Shown: piece by piece, positions 43,967 through 52,864 of the stretch
Position numbering within the stretch: position 1 is the first letter of the stretch
Layout: each line of letters starts with the position of its first letter
From: Superficieibacter sp. HKU1
Lineage (GTDB): Bacteria > Pseudomonadota > Gammaproteobacteria > Enterobacterales > Enterobacteriaceae
Assembly: GCF_029319185.1 (NCBI RefSeq)
Contig: NZ_CP119754.1
Span: forward strand, 4,588,001 to 4,652,000
DNA length: 64,000 nucleotides
Direction of reading: 5' to 3'
Position numbers and translations under genes: made by a program
The notes under the pieces: generated by a model
What the model was told of the DNA's origin: nothing
What the model saw: the letters and a program-made list of their open reading frames with translations, nothing else
Database searches by the model: none

Positions 43967-45511
43967 CTAACCCGCCAGGAAGAACCGAAACGCCGGGTTA
44001 TTCGTCTCATCATGACACTCATAGCCCAGTTCTTTCAGCCGCGTTTCGAAATCCGGCTCGTGCTCGCCCAGCTCAAACGCCGCCAGAACGCGGCCATAGT
44101 CGGTGCCGTGGCTGCGGTAGTGGAACAGGGAGATGTTCCAGTGGGTTCCTAACGTATGCAAAAACTTCAGCAATGCGCCGGGAGATTCCGGGAACTCAAA
44201 GCTGAATAGCCGCTCCTGAAGCGGTTTTGACGGGCGACCACCGACCATATAGCGCACGTGCAGCTTCGCCATCTCGTCATCAGAAAGATCGACCACACCG
44301 TAGCCACCTTCATGCAGCAGTTGCAGGATTTCCTGACGCTCCTCCAGCCCGCGGCTTAAGCGCACGCCAACAAAAATGCAGGCGTCTTTGGCATCGGCAA
44401 AGCGGTAATTAAATTCGGTCACCGAACGCCCGCCGAGAAGCTGGCAGAATTTCAGGAAGCTGCCCTTCTCTTCCGGAATCGTCACCGCCAGCAGCGCTTC
44501 ACGCTGCTCCCCCAGTTCACACCGCTCGGACACATAGCGCAGACCGTGGAAGTTAACATTGGCGCCGGAGAGCACATGTGCCAGTCGCTCGCCGTGAATG
44601 TTGTGCTGAGCGATGTACTTTTTCATGCCTGCCAGCGCCAGCGCGCCGGAAGGTTCCGCTACCGCACGTACATCTTCGAACAGATCCTTCATCGCCGCGC
44701 AAATCGCATCGCTGTCGACGGTGATGATGTCGTCAAGGTATTCCTGACACAAACGGAACGTCTCATCGCCGATGCGCTTCACCGCCACGCCTTCGGCAAA
44801 CAGCCCGACGCGCGGCAGATCGATCGGATGGCCTGCCTCCAGCGCTGCTTTGAGGCAGGCGGAGTCTTCGGCCTCAACCGCGATCACTTTGATCTGCGGC
44901 ATCAGTTGTTTGATCAGCACCGCGACACCCGCCGCCAGGCCACCGCCGCCTACCGGAACAAAAACGCGATCGAGATGCGCATCCTGCTGGAGCAGCTCCA
45001 GCGCCAGCGTGCCCTGCCCGGCAATCACCATCGGATGATCAAACGGCGGCACCCAGGTAAAACCCTGCTGCTGTGAAAGCTCAATCGCTTTGGCTTTCGC
45101 TTCATCAAAGTTCGCGCCGTGAAGCAGCACTTCGCCGCCAAAGTTACGTACGGCGTCGACTTTGATATCGGCCGTCGCCACGGGCATGACGATCAGCGCT
45201 TTCAGTCCTAAACGGGCGGAGGAAAAAGCAACGCCCTGAGCATGATTACCCGCCGAGGCAGTAATGACGCCACGCGCTTTTTGCTCTTCGGTCAGGCCAG
45301 ACATCATGGCGTAAGCACCGCGCAGCTTAAAACTATGTACCGGCTGCCGATCCTCGCGTTTGACCAGAATGACGTTATCCAGCCGCGCGGAGATTTTTTC
45401 CATTTTTTGCAGCGGCGTGACCTGCACCGCTTCATAGACCGGCGCGCGGAGCACCGCTCTGAGATACTCCGCCCCTTCGGGGGCGGAGGAGAGAGGTTGT
45501 GTGTCGGCCAT
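43967..45511 (-). CDS. ilvA: threonine deaminase, biosynthetic
   Basis: IlvA deaminates threonine to 2-oxobutanoate, the committed step to isoleucine, and is inhibited by isoleucine through two C-terminal ACT-like domains. The 514-residue protein has the PLP lysine Lys62 in VHSFKLRGA and the Gly-rich loop SGANVNFHG. Length equals E. coli. The ATG at 45511 begins MADTQPLSSAPEG, two bases after the ilvD stop. It is the last gene of ilvLGMEDA. Confidence 0.98.
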   Translation of the reverse strand: MADTQPLSSAPEGAEYLRAVLRAPVYEAVQVTPLQKMEKISARLDNVILVKREDRQPVHSFKLRGAYAMMSGLTEEQKARGVITASAGNHAQGVAFSSARLGLKALIVMPVATADIKVDAVRNFGGEVLLHGANFDEAKAKAIELSQQQGFTWVPPFDHPMVIAGQGTLALELLQQDAHLDRVFVPVGGGGLAAGVAVLIKQLMPQIKVIAVEAEDSACLKAALEAGHPIDLPRVGLFAEGVAVKRIGDETFRLCQEYLDDIITVDSDAICAAMKDLFEDVRAVAEPSGALALAGMKKYIAQHNIHGERLAHVLSGANVNFHGLRYVSERCELGEQREALLAVTIPEEKGSFLKFCQLLGGRSVTEFNYRFADAKDACIFVGVRLSRGLEERQEILQLLHEGGYGVVDLSDDEMAKLHVRYMVGGRPSKPLQERLFSFEFPESPGALLKFLHTLGTHWNISLFHYRSHGTDYGRVLAAFELGEHEPDFETRLKELGYECHDETNNPAFRFFLAG

Positions 45512-45513
45512 CA

Positions 45514-47364
45514 TCAGCCTCCCAGTTTGGATTTATCGCGCACCGCGCCTTTATCCGCGCTGGTGGCGAGGCTGGCGTAAGCGCGCAGCGCGAAGGAGAC
45601 CTGACGTTCACGCGCTTTCGGCGTCCACGCCTCTGCGCCACGCGCATCCTGCGCTTCACGACGCGCCGCAATTTCCTGATCGCTTAACTGCAACTGAATG
45701 CCGCGATTCGGGATATCAATCGCGATCATGTCGCCATCTTCAATCAGCGCGATATTGCCGCCACTGGCCGCCTCAGGTGAAACGTGACCGATAGAGAGAC
45801 CAGAGGTACCGCCGGAGAACCGTCCGTCGGTGATCAGCGCACAGGCTTTGCCGAGGCCCATCGATTTCAGGAAGGTCGTCGGGTAGAGCATTTCCTGCAT
45901 CCCCGGACCGCCTTTCGGCCCTTCATAGCGGATCACAACCACATCGCCCGCGACGACCTTGCCGCCGAGGATCGCTTCTACCGCATCGTCCTGACTTTCA
46001 TAGACTTTCGCCGGGCCGGTGAATTTCAGGATACTGTCATCCACGCCTGCGGTTTTTACGATGCAGCCGTTTTCGGCAAAATTACCGTACAGCACCGCCA
46101 GACCACCGTCCTGGCTGTAGGCGTGCTCCAGAGAGCGAATGCAGCCTTCAGCGCGGTCGTCATCCAGTGAATCCCAGCGGCACTCCTGCGAGAACGCCTT
46201 CGTGGTACGGATGCCTGCCGGTCCGGCGCGGTACATATTTTTTACCGCCTCGTCCTGGGTGATTACCACATCATATTGTTCGATGGTTTGCGGCAGCGTC
46301 AGGCCAAGAATATTTTTTACGTCGCGGTTCAGCAGCCCGGCACGATCCAGTTCACCCAGAATGCCGATGACGCCGCCCGCACGATGGACGTCTTCCATAT
46401 GGTATTTCTGCGTGCTTGGCGCGACTTTGCACAACTGCGGCACCTTGCGGGAAAGCTTGTCGATATCGCTCATGGTGAAGTCGATTTCCGCTTCCTGCGC
46501 CGCCGCCAGCAGATGCAGCACGGTGTTGGTTGAGCCCCCCATCGCGATATCCAGCGTCATGGCGTTCTCAAACGCGGCTTTGCTGGCGATATTGCGCGGC
46601 AGCGCGCTGGCATCTTCCTGCTCGTAATAACGTTTGGTCAGTTCAACAATGCGTTTACCGGCGTTGAGGAACAGCTGTTTACGGTCGGCGTGCGTCGCCA
46701 GCAGGGAGCCGTTACCCGGCTGCGACAGGCCCAGCGCTTCGGTCAGGCAGTTCATGGAATTGGCGGTGAACATCCCGGAACAGGATCCACAGGTCGGACA
46801 GGCGGAACGTTCGACCTGCTCGCTCTGATCGTCAGACACTTTCGGGTCTGCACCCTGAATCATCGCATCCACCAGGTCGAGCTTGATGATCTTATCGGAG
46901 AGTTTGGTTTTACCGGCTTCCATCGGGCCGCCGGAAACAAAGATCACCGGAATGTTCAGGCGCAGCGAGGCCATCAGCATGCCGGGGGTGATTTTGTCGC
47001 AGTTAGAGATACAGACCATCGCGTCGGCGCAGTGGGCATTCACCATATATTCAACGGAGTCGGCGATCAGCTCGCGCGACGGCAGTGAATAAAGCATGCC
47101 CCCGTGGCCCATTGCGATACCGTCATCCACCGCAATGGTATTGAATTCCTTCGCCACGCCGCCTGACGCTTCGATTTGCTCAGCCACCAGCTTGCCCAGA
47201 TCGCGCAGGTGTACGTGCCCCGGTACGAACTGGGTGAAGGAGTTGACGACCGCGATAATCGGCTTGCCGAAATCGGAGTCGGTCATTCCGGTGGCGCGCC
47301 ACAGCGCACGAGCTCCGGCCATATTACGACCGTGGGTGGTAGTGGCGGAACGATATTTAGGCAT
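45514..47364 (-). CDS. ilvD: dihydroxyacid dehydratase
   Basis: IlvD dehydrates 2,3-dihydroxy acids to branched 2-oxo acids using an Fe-S cluster. The 616-residue protein has the cluster cysteines in VCISNCDKITPGM and CPTCGSCSGMFTANSMNCLTEALG, and the family stretch FSGGTSGLSIGHVSPEAA. Length equals E. coli. It lies 63 bases after ilvE, across the palindrome at 47395-47425. Confidence 0.98.
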   Translation of the reverse strand: MPKYRSATTTHGRNMAGARALWRATGMTDSDFGKPIIAVVNSFTQFVPGHVHLRDLGKLVAEQIEASGGVAKEFNTIAVDDGIAMGHGGMLYSLPSRELIADSVEYMVNAHCADAMVCISNCDKITPGMLMASLRLNIPVIFVSGGPMEAGKTKLSDKIIKLDLVDAMIQGADPKVSDDQSEQVERSACPTCGSCSGMFTANSMNCLTEALGLSQPGNGSLLATHADRKQLFLNAGKRIVELTKRYYEQEDASALPRNIASKAAFENAMTLDIAMGGSTNTVLHLLAAAQEAEIDFTMSDIDKLSRKVPQLCKVAPSTQKYHMEDVHRAGGVIGILGELDRAGLLNRDVKNILGLTLPQTIEQYDVVITQDEAVKNMYRAGPAGIRTTKAFSQECRWDSLDDDRAEGCIRSLEHAYSQDGGLAVLYGNFAENGCIVKTAGVDDSILKFTGPAKVYESQDDAVEAILGGKVVAGDVVVIRYEGPKGGPGMQEMLYPTTFLKSMGLGKACALITDGRFSGGTSGLSIGHVSPEAASGGNIALIEDGDMIAIDIPNRGIQLQLSDQEIAARREAQDARGAEAWTPKARERQVSFALRAYASLATSADKGAVRDKSKLGG

Positions 47365-47394
47365 GCTTTAGTTACTCCCAGTGTCTGTCTGTTT

Positions 47395-47425
47395 AATGGG
47401 ACGGTGCGTGCCGTCCCATTTTTTT
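47395..47425 (+). repeat. ilvE-ilvD intercistronic palindrome
   Basis: AATGGGACGG-TGCGTG-CCGTCCCATT is a perfect ten-base stem, followed by T-rich sequence on the plus strand. It lies between ilvE and ilvD. In the direction of operon transcription the T run precedes the stem, so it should not terminate the operon; read from the other strand it would be a terminator-like hairpin. Confidence 0.7.
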
Positions 47426-47427
47426 AA

Positions 47428-48357
47428 TTAGTTATTAACCTGATCCAACCAGCCCCATTTATCTTCGGTTTCACCGGTGAAGAGGCCAAAGAAGGCTTGC
47501 TGAATACGTTTGGTGACCGGGCCGCAGCGGCCTTCGCCCACCTGAATACCGTCAACGCTGCGCACCGGGGTGATTTCAGCGGCGGTGCCGGACATAAAGA
47601 CTTCATCCGCCAGGTAGAGTGATTCGCGGGACAGTACCTGCTCACGCACTTCGATATCCAGATCTTTCGCCAGTTTGATGATGGCATCGCGGGTGATACC
47701 CGGCAGCGCGGAAGAGGTGAACGGCGGAGTAAACAGGATGCCATCTTTTACTTCAAACAGGTTCTCGCCTGCGCCTTCAGAAATATAACCGTTCACGTCC
47801 AGCGCGATCCCTTCCTGATAACCGTGACGGCGTGCTTCGCTGCCTACCAGCAGAGAGGAAAGATAGTTGCCGCCCGCTTTCGCCGCGGTTGGGATCGTAT
47901 TTGGCGCTACGCGGTTCCAGGAGGAGACCATCGCATCAATCCCCTGATCCAGCGCTTCCGCGCCGAGGTATGCCCCCCAGGGGAATGCCGCGATGATCAC
48001 GTCAGTGGTGTAGCCTTCCGGTGGGTTCACGCCCATCCCGACATCACCTACAAAGACCAGCGGACGAATGTAAGCGCTGGTCAGGTTATTTTTACGAATG
48101 ACCGCACGGCAGGCTTCCATCAGCTCATCAACGCTCTGAGAAACCGGGAAACGATAGATTTTGGCTGAATCACGCAGGCGCTGCATGTGTTCGCGATGGC
48201 GGAACACCACTGGCCCTTTATGAGAGTCGTAGCAGCGGATCCCTTCAAAGACGGAAGTACCATAGTGCAGCGCGTGAGACATCACGTGAACTTTCGCGTC
48301 TTCCCAACGAACCATCTCGCCATTGGACCAAATGTAATCAGCTTTCTTCGTCGTCAT
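47428..48357 (-). CDS. ilvE: branched-chain amino-acid aminotransferase
   Basis: IlvE makes isoleucine, valine and leucine from their 2-oxo acids with glutamate. The 309-residue class IV aminotransferase has the PLP lysine Lys160 in IPTAAKAGGNYL and the family motif EVFMSGTAAEITPVRSVDG. Length equals E. coli. It lies in ilvGMEDA between ilvM and ilvD. Confidence 0.98.
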   Translation of the reverse strand: MTTKKADYIWSNGEMVRWEDAKVHVMSHALHYGTSVFEGIRCYDSHKGPVVFRHREHMQRLRDSAKIYRFPVSQSVDELMEACRAVIRKNNLTSAYIRPLVFVGDVGMGVNPPEGYTTDVIIAAFPWGAYLGAEALDQGIDAMVSSWNRVAPNTIPTAAKAGGNYLSSLLVGSEARRHGYQEGIALDVNGYISEGAGENLFEVKDGILFTPPFTSSALPGITRDAIIKLAKDLDIEVREQVLSRESLYLADEVFMSGTAAEITPVRSVDGIQVGEGRCGPVTKRIQQAFFGLFTGETEDKWGWLDQVNN

Positions 48358-48375
48358 TTTTCTTTCCTATTGCGC

Positions 48376-48639
48376 TCAGGCGCGGATTTGTTGTGATGTA
48401 GTTGTTCGTTGCTGTATCTCGACACGAGCGACGTCGACCAGTTTATTCAACTGACTAAACAGTAATTCGACGGGCCGGGGGCTGGCAACGGTCAATTCAA
48501 TATTTATGTTCTGTGCATCGGTAGCGGTTTCCATATTCATGGCGCAAATATGAAAACCACGATGGCGAACGACGCGTAAAACACGTTCTAACGTTTCTGG
48601 GTTGAAGCGAGCCTCTACGGCGACCTGATGTTGCATCAT
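48376..48639 (-). CDS. ilvM: acetolactate synthase II regulatory subunit
   Basis: IlvM is the small subunit of acetolactate synthase II. The 87-residue protein has an ACT-like domain (HQVAVEARFNPETLERVLRVVRHRGFHICAMNM). Its ATG overlaps the ilvG stop by four bases (48636-48639), which couples the two subunits. Confidence 0.95.
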   Translation of the reverse strand: MMQHQVAVEARFNPETLERVLRVVRHRGFHICAMNMETATDAQNINIELTVASPRPVELLFSQLNKLVDVARVEIQQRTTTSQQIRA

Positions 48640-50282
48640 GATAATTTCTCCAGCATTTGTGCGTTACTGGCACCAGGCGGTACCAGCGGCCAGACGTTCT
48701 CAAGTTCGTCGATTGAGACATGAAGCAGGTATGGCCCTTCGCTGTTCAGCATGGCGTCGAGGGCCGCTTCAACCTGGTCTTTTCGGGTGATGTGCTGGCC
48801 AGGGATGCCAAAGGCGCTGGCCAGCATGAGGAAATCGGGGTTATCGGTAAGCGTGGTTTCGCTATAGCGTTCCTGAAAAAACAGCTGCTGCCATTGTCGA
48901 ACCATGCCTAAACGTTGATTGTCGAGCAAGACGATTTTTAACGGCAGCTGCTTGCGTTTTACGGTGCCCAGCTCCTGCACATTCATCATAAAGGAGCCGT
49001 CACCGGAGATACAGATAACCGTATCGTCCGGGCGCGCCACCTGCGCACCGACCGCCGCGGGCAAACCAAAACCCATCGTCCCCAGACCGCTGGAGGTGAT
49101 GAAGTTCTCCGGGCGGGTGTAGGTCATGTGCTGCGCCGACCACATCTGGTGCTGGCCGACATCCGTCGTCACCACGCTGTCCGCCGGTTTACGATCGGAA
49201 AGTTGTTTGAGCAGCAACGGCGCATAGATAGCTTCACCGGGATGATCGTAACGCCACGCATGTTCACGGCGCAGGTCCTCGCTGTATTGACGCCAGGCGT
49301 CAATCGCTAATGGCTGTTGCAGAGCGGGCAGCAGCGCGTTCAGATCCCCCTGTAAACCAACGTGCACCTGACGCAGTTTATTCATTTCCGCCGGATCGAT
49401 ATCCATATGGATGACGTTGGCGTGCGGGGCAAAGGTGTTCAGCTTACCGGTGACGCGATCGTCAAAGCGCGCGCCAACGGCAATCAACAAATCGCACTCC
49501 TGTACCGCAAAGTTGGCCGCTTTGGTGCCGTGCATCCCCAACATGCCGAGATAGTGCGGATCGGTAGCCTCAACCGCGCCCAGTCCTTTCAGCGTGCAGG
49601 TGGAAGGCATTTGCGTGACGGCAATAAACTCACGCAGCGCTGGCACCGCCTGCGCCATGCCAACGCCACCACCAACGTAGAGCATCGGTTTCTGCGCCTG
49701 CGCCAGCATCTGACGTGCCTGCTCCATTTCTGCCTGCGGGAACGTAATATCGTTTTCTACGGTAGAAAAATGCGGCTCCAGCTCGCCGACGGCTAACTGA
49801 ATATCCTTCGGGATATCAACCAGCACCGGGCCGGGACGGCCTGAGTTTGCCACCTGAAAGGCTTCTGCCATCACGCGCGGCAGCTCTTCCAGCGACTGCA
49901 CCAGAAAACTGTGTTTAGTGCAGGCCAGCGACAAACCGAGGACGTCCACTTCCTGAAACGCGTCCGTACCAATGAACGGTGCGGCGACCTGACCGGTGAT
50001 AGCAACGACGGGCACGGAGTCTAACAGCGCATCGGCAAGACCGGTGATAAGGTTGGTCGCACCGGGACCGGAGGTGGCGATACACACGCCGGTTTTGCCG
50101 GTTGAACGTGCATAGCCGATAGCCGCCATGGCCGCACCCTGTTCATGGCGACACAACAGGTGTTCCAGGCCGCCGTCATACAGAGCATCGTAAACCGGCA
50201 TAATTGCACCGCCAGGGTAACCGAACACGGTGTTAACACCCTGCGCTCGCAACGCATGTACTACCCATTGTGCTCCATTCAT
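48636..50282 (-). CDS. ilvG: acetolactate synthase II catalytic subunit (intact)
   Basis: IlvG condenses pyruvate with pyruvate or 2-oxobutanoate. The 548-residue ThDP enzyme has the catalytic Glu47 in CRHEQGAAM, the ThDP-binding motif GDGSFMMNVQELGTVKRKQLPLKIVLLDN and the loop RLGMVRQWQQLFF. The frame is unbroken, unlike the frameshifted E. coli K-12 allele. This form is insensitive to valine in relatives. It is the first structural gene after the ilvL attenuator. Confidence 0.97.
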   Translation of the reverse strand: MNGAQWVVHALRAQGVNTVFGYPGGAIMPVYDALYDGGLEHLLCRHEQGAAMAAIGYARSTGKTGVCIATSGPGATNLITGLADALLDSVPVVAITGQVAAPFIGTDAFQEVDVLGLSLACTKHSFLVQSLEELPRVMAEAFQVANSGRPGPVLVDIPKDIQLAVGELEPHFSTVENDITFPQAEMEQARQMLAQAQKPMLYVGGGVGMAQAVPALREFIAVTQMPSTCTLKGLGAVEATDPHYLGMLGMHGTKAANFAVQECDLLIAVGARFDDRVTGKLNTFAPHANVIHMDIDPAEMNKLRQVHVGLQGDLNALLPALQQPLAIDAWRQYSEDLRREHAWRYDHPGEAIYAPLLLKQLSDRKPADSVVTTDVGQHQMWSAQHMTYTRPENFITSSGLGTMGFGLPAAVGAQVARPDDTVICISGDGSFMMNVQELGTVKRKQLPLKIVLLDNQRLGMVRQWQQLFFQERYSETTLTDNPDFLMLASAFGIPGQHITRKDQVEAALDAMLNSEGPYLLHVSIDELENVWPLVPPGASNAQMLEKLS

Positions 50283-50365
50283 AGTGACTTCCCCGCCGTA
50301 GATCGTGTGGAACAGAATTTTATGCTGTTAGTCATGCTCTGTTCCTTGTTGCTGTTTTTAAGGTC

Positions 50366-50400
50366 AAAAAAAACCCCCGGACCTTTCGGTGCGGGGGTCT
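50366..50400 (-). terminator. ilvGMEDA attenuator terminator
   Basis: On the minus strand GACCCCCGCACC-GAAA-GGTCCGGGGGTT is followed by eight Ts, 22 bases after the ilvL stop. This is the classic attenuator: when charged Leu, Val and Ile tRNAs are plentiful, the leader peptide is finished and this stem forms. Confidence 0.93.
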
Positions 50401-50421
50401 TAGTTCGTTAAGGCTTGATTT

Positions 50422-50520
50422 TTAAGCCTTTCCTCGTCCAAGTGCAGCCCCGCACGGTGGGATAATAATCACCACCACGCTAATCACGACCAGGCTAATC
50501 ACTCGTAGAAGGGCTGTCAT
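50422..50520 (-). CDS. ilvL: ilvGMEDA operon leader peptide
   Basis: The 32-residue peptide starts MTALLRVISLVVISVVVIII and ends PPCGAALGRGKA, with 15 Ile, Val or Leu codons among its first 20. It matches the E. coli leader. Ribosome stalling on these codons controls the terminator at 50366. It is too short for usual gene calls but certain from sequence and position. Confidence 0.95.
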   Translation of the reverse strand: MTALLRVISLVVISVVVIIIPPCGAALGRGKA

Positions 50521-50561
50521 TTTCTGTACTTTCTGGCTTCTTGTTCGAAGGAATACCTAAA

Positions 50562-50591
50562 GAGTTATCACAGATTGCGGAGCTAACACAA
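50562..50591 (-). promoter_or_regulatory. candidate ilvGMEDA promoter
   Basis: On the minus strand TTGTGT (-35, 50591-50586) and TAACTC (-10, 50567-50562) are 18 bp apart, some 42 bases before ilvL. AT-rich tracts just upstream (50591-50615) fit the IHF-bound region of the E. coli promoter. The 170 bases between this and 50858 hold the comM promoter region, and I see no other gene there. Confidence 0.5.
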
Positions 50592-50858
50592 TATTTTTTT
50601 ATGACCTTTTTTCTGAGCACGCTAACGGTTTAGCAAAATATCTTTGTTTTTTATAAGAAAAAAATTAAATGAAAATATTTCACTTTTTGGGTGATGGCCC
50701 GTCGTTTTTACCGTTTATGTCCTTTTTGCAAAGGCGATCCAGAAAAATTTGCAATGTTGCAGGCAGGCATAAAAAGCCGGGAAGCAGGCTCGCAAATGCA
50801 TGATTTCACCATTACCAGCGTATCGCCCGGCGGCTATTCTCCCGCAACAGGAGGAGCT

Positions 50859-52379
50859 ATGTCGCTATCAATTGTCTTCACACGCGCCGCACTTGGGGTT
50901 TCGGCCCCGCTGATTACGGTAGAAGTGCATATCAGCAATGGTCTGCCGGGTCTGACGATGGTCGGTCTGCCGGAAACGACCGTCAAAGAGGCACGAGATC
51001 GCGTTCGTAGCGCGATCATAAACAGCGGTTATACCTTCCCGGCAAAAAAGATCACCATCAACCTCGCCCCCGCTGATTTGCCTAAAGAGGGCGGTCGATA
51101 TGATTTACCTATCGCCATTGCGCTTCTGGCTGCCTCTGAGCAACTCAATGCGTCACAACTGGGCCGATATGAGTTTGTGGGCGAACTGGCGCTTACAGGC
51201 GCGCTACGTGGGGTTCCCGGTGCGATATCCAGCGCCATGGAGGCATTAAAAACCGGGCGGCAAATTATCGTCTCGCAAGAAAATGCGGCGGAAATCGCGT
51301 TAATCGGTGGGGAAGACTGTTTTATCGCCACACACCTTCAGGAAGTGTGTGCGTTTCTTGAAGGCAAGCAGGCGTTACCGTTTCCACCTTCTGAGGATAT
51401 CGCTGTGCCAACCGCTGCGCAGGATATTGCGGACGTGATTGGCCAGGGGCAGGGAAAGCGAGCGTTAGAGATCACCGCCGCCGGAGGACATAATCTGCTG
51501 TTTATCGGACCGCCAGGTACCGGAAAAACCATGCTGGCCAGCCGCCTGAACGGGCTTTTGCCGCCGCTCAGTAATCAGGAGGCGCTGGAGAGTGCCGCGA
51601 TTGTCAGTCTGGTCAATGCCAGCAGCGTCCGTCAACAGTGGCGGTGTCGGCCCTTTCGCTCACCGCATCACAGTGCGTCACTGACCGCGATGGTCGGCGG
51701 AGGGTCGATTCCCGCGCCGGGTGAGATCTCGCTGGCGCATAACGGCATTCTGTTTCTCGATGAGCTACCTGAATTTGAACGCCGCGTGCTCGACGCCTTA
51801 CGCGAGCCGATTGAATCCGGAAAAATTCATATTTCTCGTACCCGGGCAAAAATCGCCTACCCGGCACGCTTTCAACTGATTGCCGCCATGAATCCCAGCC
51901 CTACCGGACATTATCAGGGCAATCATAACCGCTGCTCGCCGGAACAGACGCTGCGCTATCTTGGTCGTTTATCCGGTCCTTTTCTCGATCGTTTTGATCT
52001 GTCGCTGGAGATCCCGCTCCCGCCACCGGGCTTGCTTAGTCAGCCGGTAAAGCGCGGCGAGAGCAGTGAAACGGTCCGGCAACGTGTTATTGAAGCGCAT
52101 GAGCGCCAGTACGCCCGGCAGAATACCCTGAATGCCCGCCTTGAAAGCAGTGCGCTGCGCCAGCACTGTCGGTTAAACGATGACGATGCATTCTGGCTGG
52201 AGCAGACGTTAACCCATCTTGGACTGTCTGTCCGGGCCTGGCAGCGCTTACTGAAGGTTGCACGGACGATCGCCGATATTGAACATTGCGATCGGCTGGA
52301 ACGGCAGCATTTGCAGGAGGCACTAAGCTATCGGGGAATCGACAGGCTGCTTATCCATCTGCAAAAAATGATGACGTAA
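50859..52379 (+). CDS. comM: Mg-chelatase-like AAA+ ATPase ComM (YifB)
   Basis: The 506-residue protein has an N-terminal Lon-protease-like fold (residues 1-120), Walker A LLFIGPPGTGKTMLAS near residue 215, Walker B FLDELPEFERR, and the C-terminal Mg-chelatase domain (AYPARFQLIAAMNPSP and RNCSPEQTLRYL-like). ComM homologues drive branch migration in natural transformation; in enterobacteria the role is unclear. The start at 50859 has GGAGGAGCT just before it and gives MSLSIVFTRAALG; the frame is open further upstream without family similarity. Confidence 0.93.
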   Translation: MSLSIVFTRAALGVSAPLITVEVHISNGLPGLTMVGLPETTVKEARDRVRSAIINSGYTFPAKKITINLAPADLPKEGGRYDLPIAIALLAASEQLNASQLGRYEFVGELALTGALRGVPGAISSAMEALKTGRQIIVSQENAAEIALIGGEDCFIATHLQEVCAFLEGKQALPFPPSEDIAVPTAAQDIADVIGQGQGKRALEITAAGGHNLLFIGPPGTGKTMLASRLNGLLPPLSNQEALESAAIVSLVNASSVRQQWRCRPFRSPHHSASLTAMVGGGSIPAPGEISLAHNGILFLDELPEFERRVLDALREPIESGKIHISRTRAKIAYPARFQLIAAMNPSPTGHYQGNHNRCSPEQTLRYLGRLSGPFLDRFDLSLEIPLPPPGLLSQPVKRGESSETVRQRVIEAHERQYARQNTLNARLESSALRQHCRLNDDDAFWLEQTLTHLGLSVRAWQRLLKVARTIADIEHCDRLERQHLQEALSYRGIDRLLIHLQKMMT

Positions 52380-52400
52380 AAAAGGGGGCTTACGCCCCCT
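52378..52400 (-). terminator. intrinsic terminator of maoP
   Basis: AGGGGGC-TTAC-GCCCCCT lies between the convergent comM and maoP ends. A run of T follows on the minus strand, so it terminates maoP. Confidence 0.85.
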
Positions 52401-52406
52401 GAATAC

Positions 52407-52745
52407 TTAATCTTCGGATTCGGTGTAGTCTTCCGCACCTTCCATCTGCGGTTTACCGCCAGACAGGGTGTGGAAACGCTTAGGACGCTTGATACGCGTC
52501 ATGTACTTGGACCACACACGCTCTGCTTCTGTGACCGGCTCGCGCTGACCACGGCATACCGCGACAAATTGAACTTCTTCTTCGGTTGCAGGCTCACGTT
52601 TACCCAGATCCAGCTCGTTGAAGGCATAACCATGACGCTCAAGCAGTTGTGCCTCTTTAATGGTGAAATCACCATGACGAGAGAACCCACGTGGGTAGTA
52701 TTTATTGTCGAAATATCGATTAGTCGTCGTAAAGCTTTCCGCCAT
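52407..52745 (-). CDS. maoP: macrodomain Ori protein MaoP (YifE)
   Basis: MaoP, with the nearby DNA site maoS, organises the Ori macrodomain in E. coli. The 112-residue protein (DUF413) begins MAESFTTTNRYFDNKYYPRG and has an acidic C-terminus (EGAEDYTESED). Length matches E. coli. It is convergent with comM and divergent from hdfR. The maoS site itself was not located. Confidence 0.93.
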   Translation of the reverse strand: MAESFTTTNRYFDNKYYPRGFSRHGDFTIKEAQLLERHGYAFNELDLGKREPATEEEVQFVAVCRGQREPVTEAERVWSKYMTRIKRPKRFHTLSGGKPQMEGAEDYTESED

Positions 52746-52864
52746 CCTACACGCTCCTAATTCTTCTGGCCGAGCTATTTATGGCGCGGAGTATTAGTTA
52801 CGCTTGACAGAGTGTAAAACAAAACATTTAAATCATAACGACAAAAAATTTTGCGGAGAAAGAT

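Noticed and set aside
50691..50858. Upstream extension of comM by 56 codons.
   Set aside because: The added residues are not family sequence, and a strong GGAGGAG site precedes the ATG at 50859.
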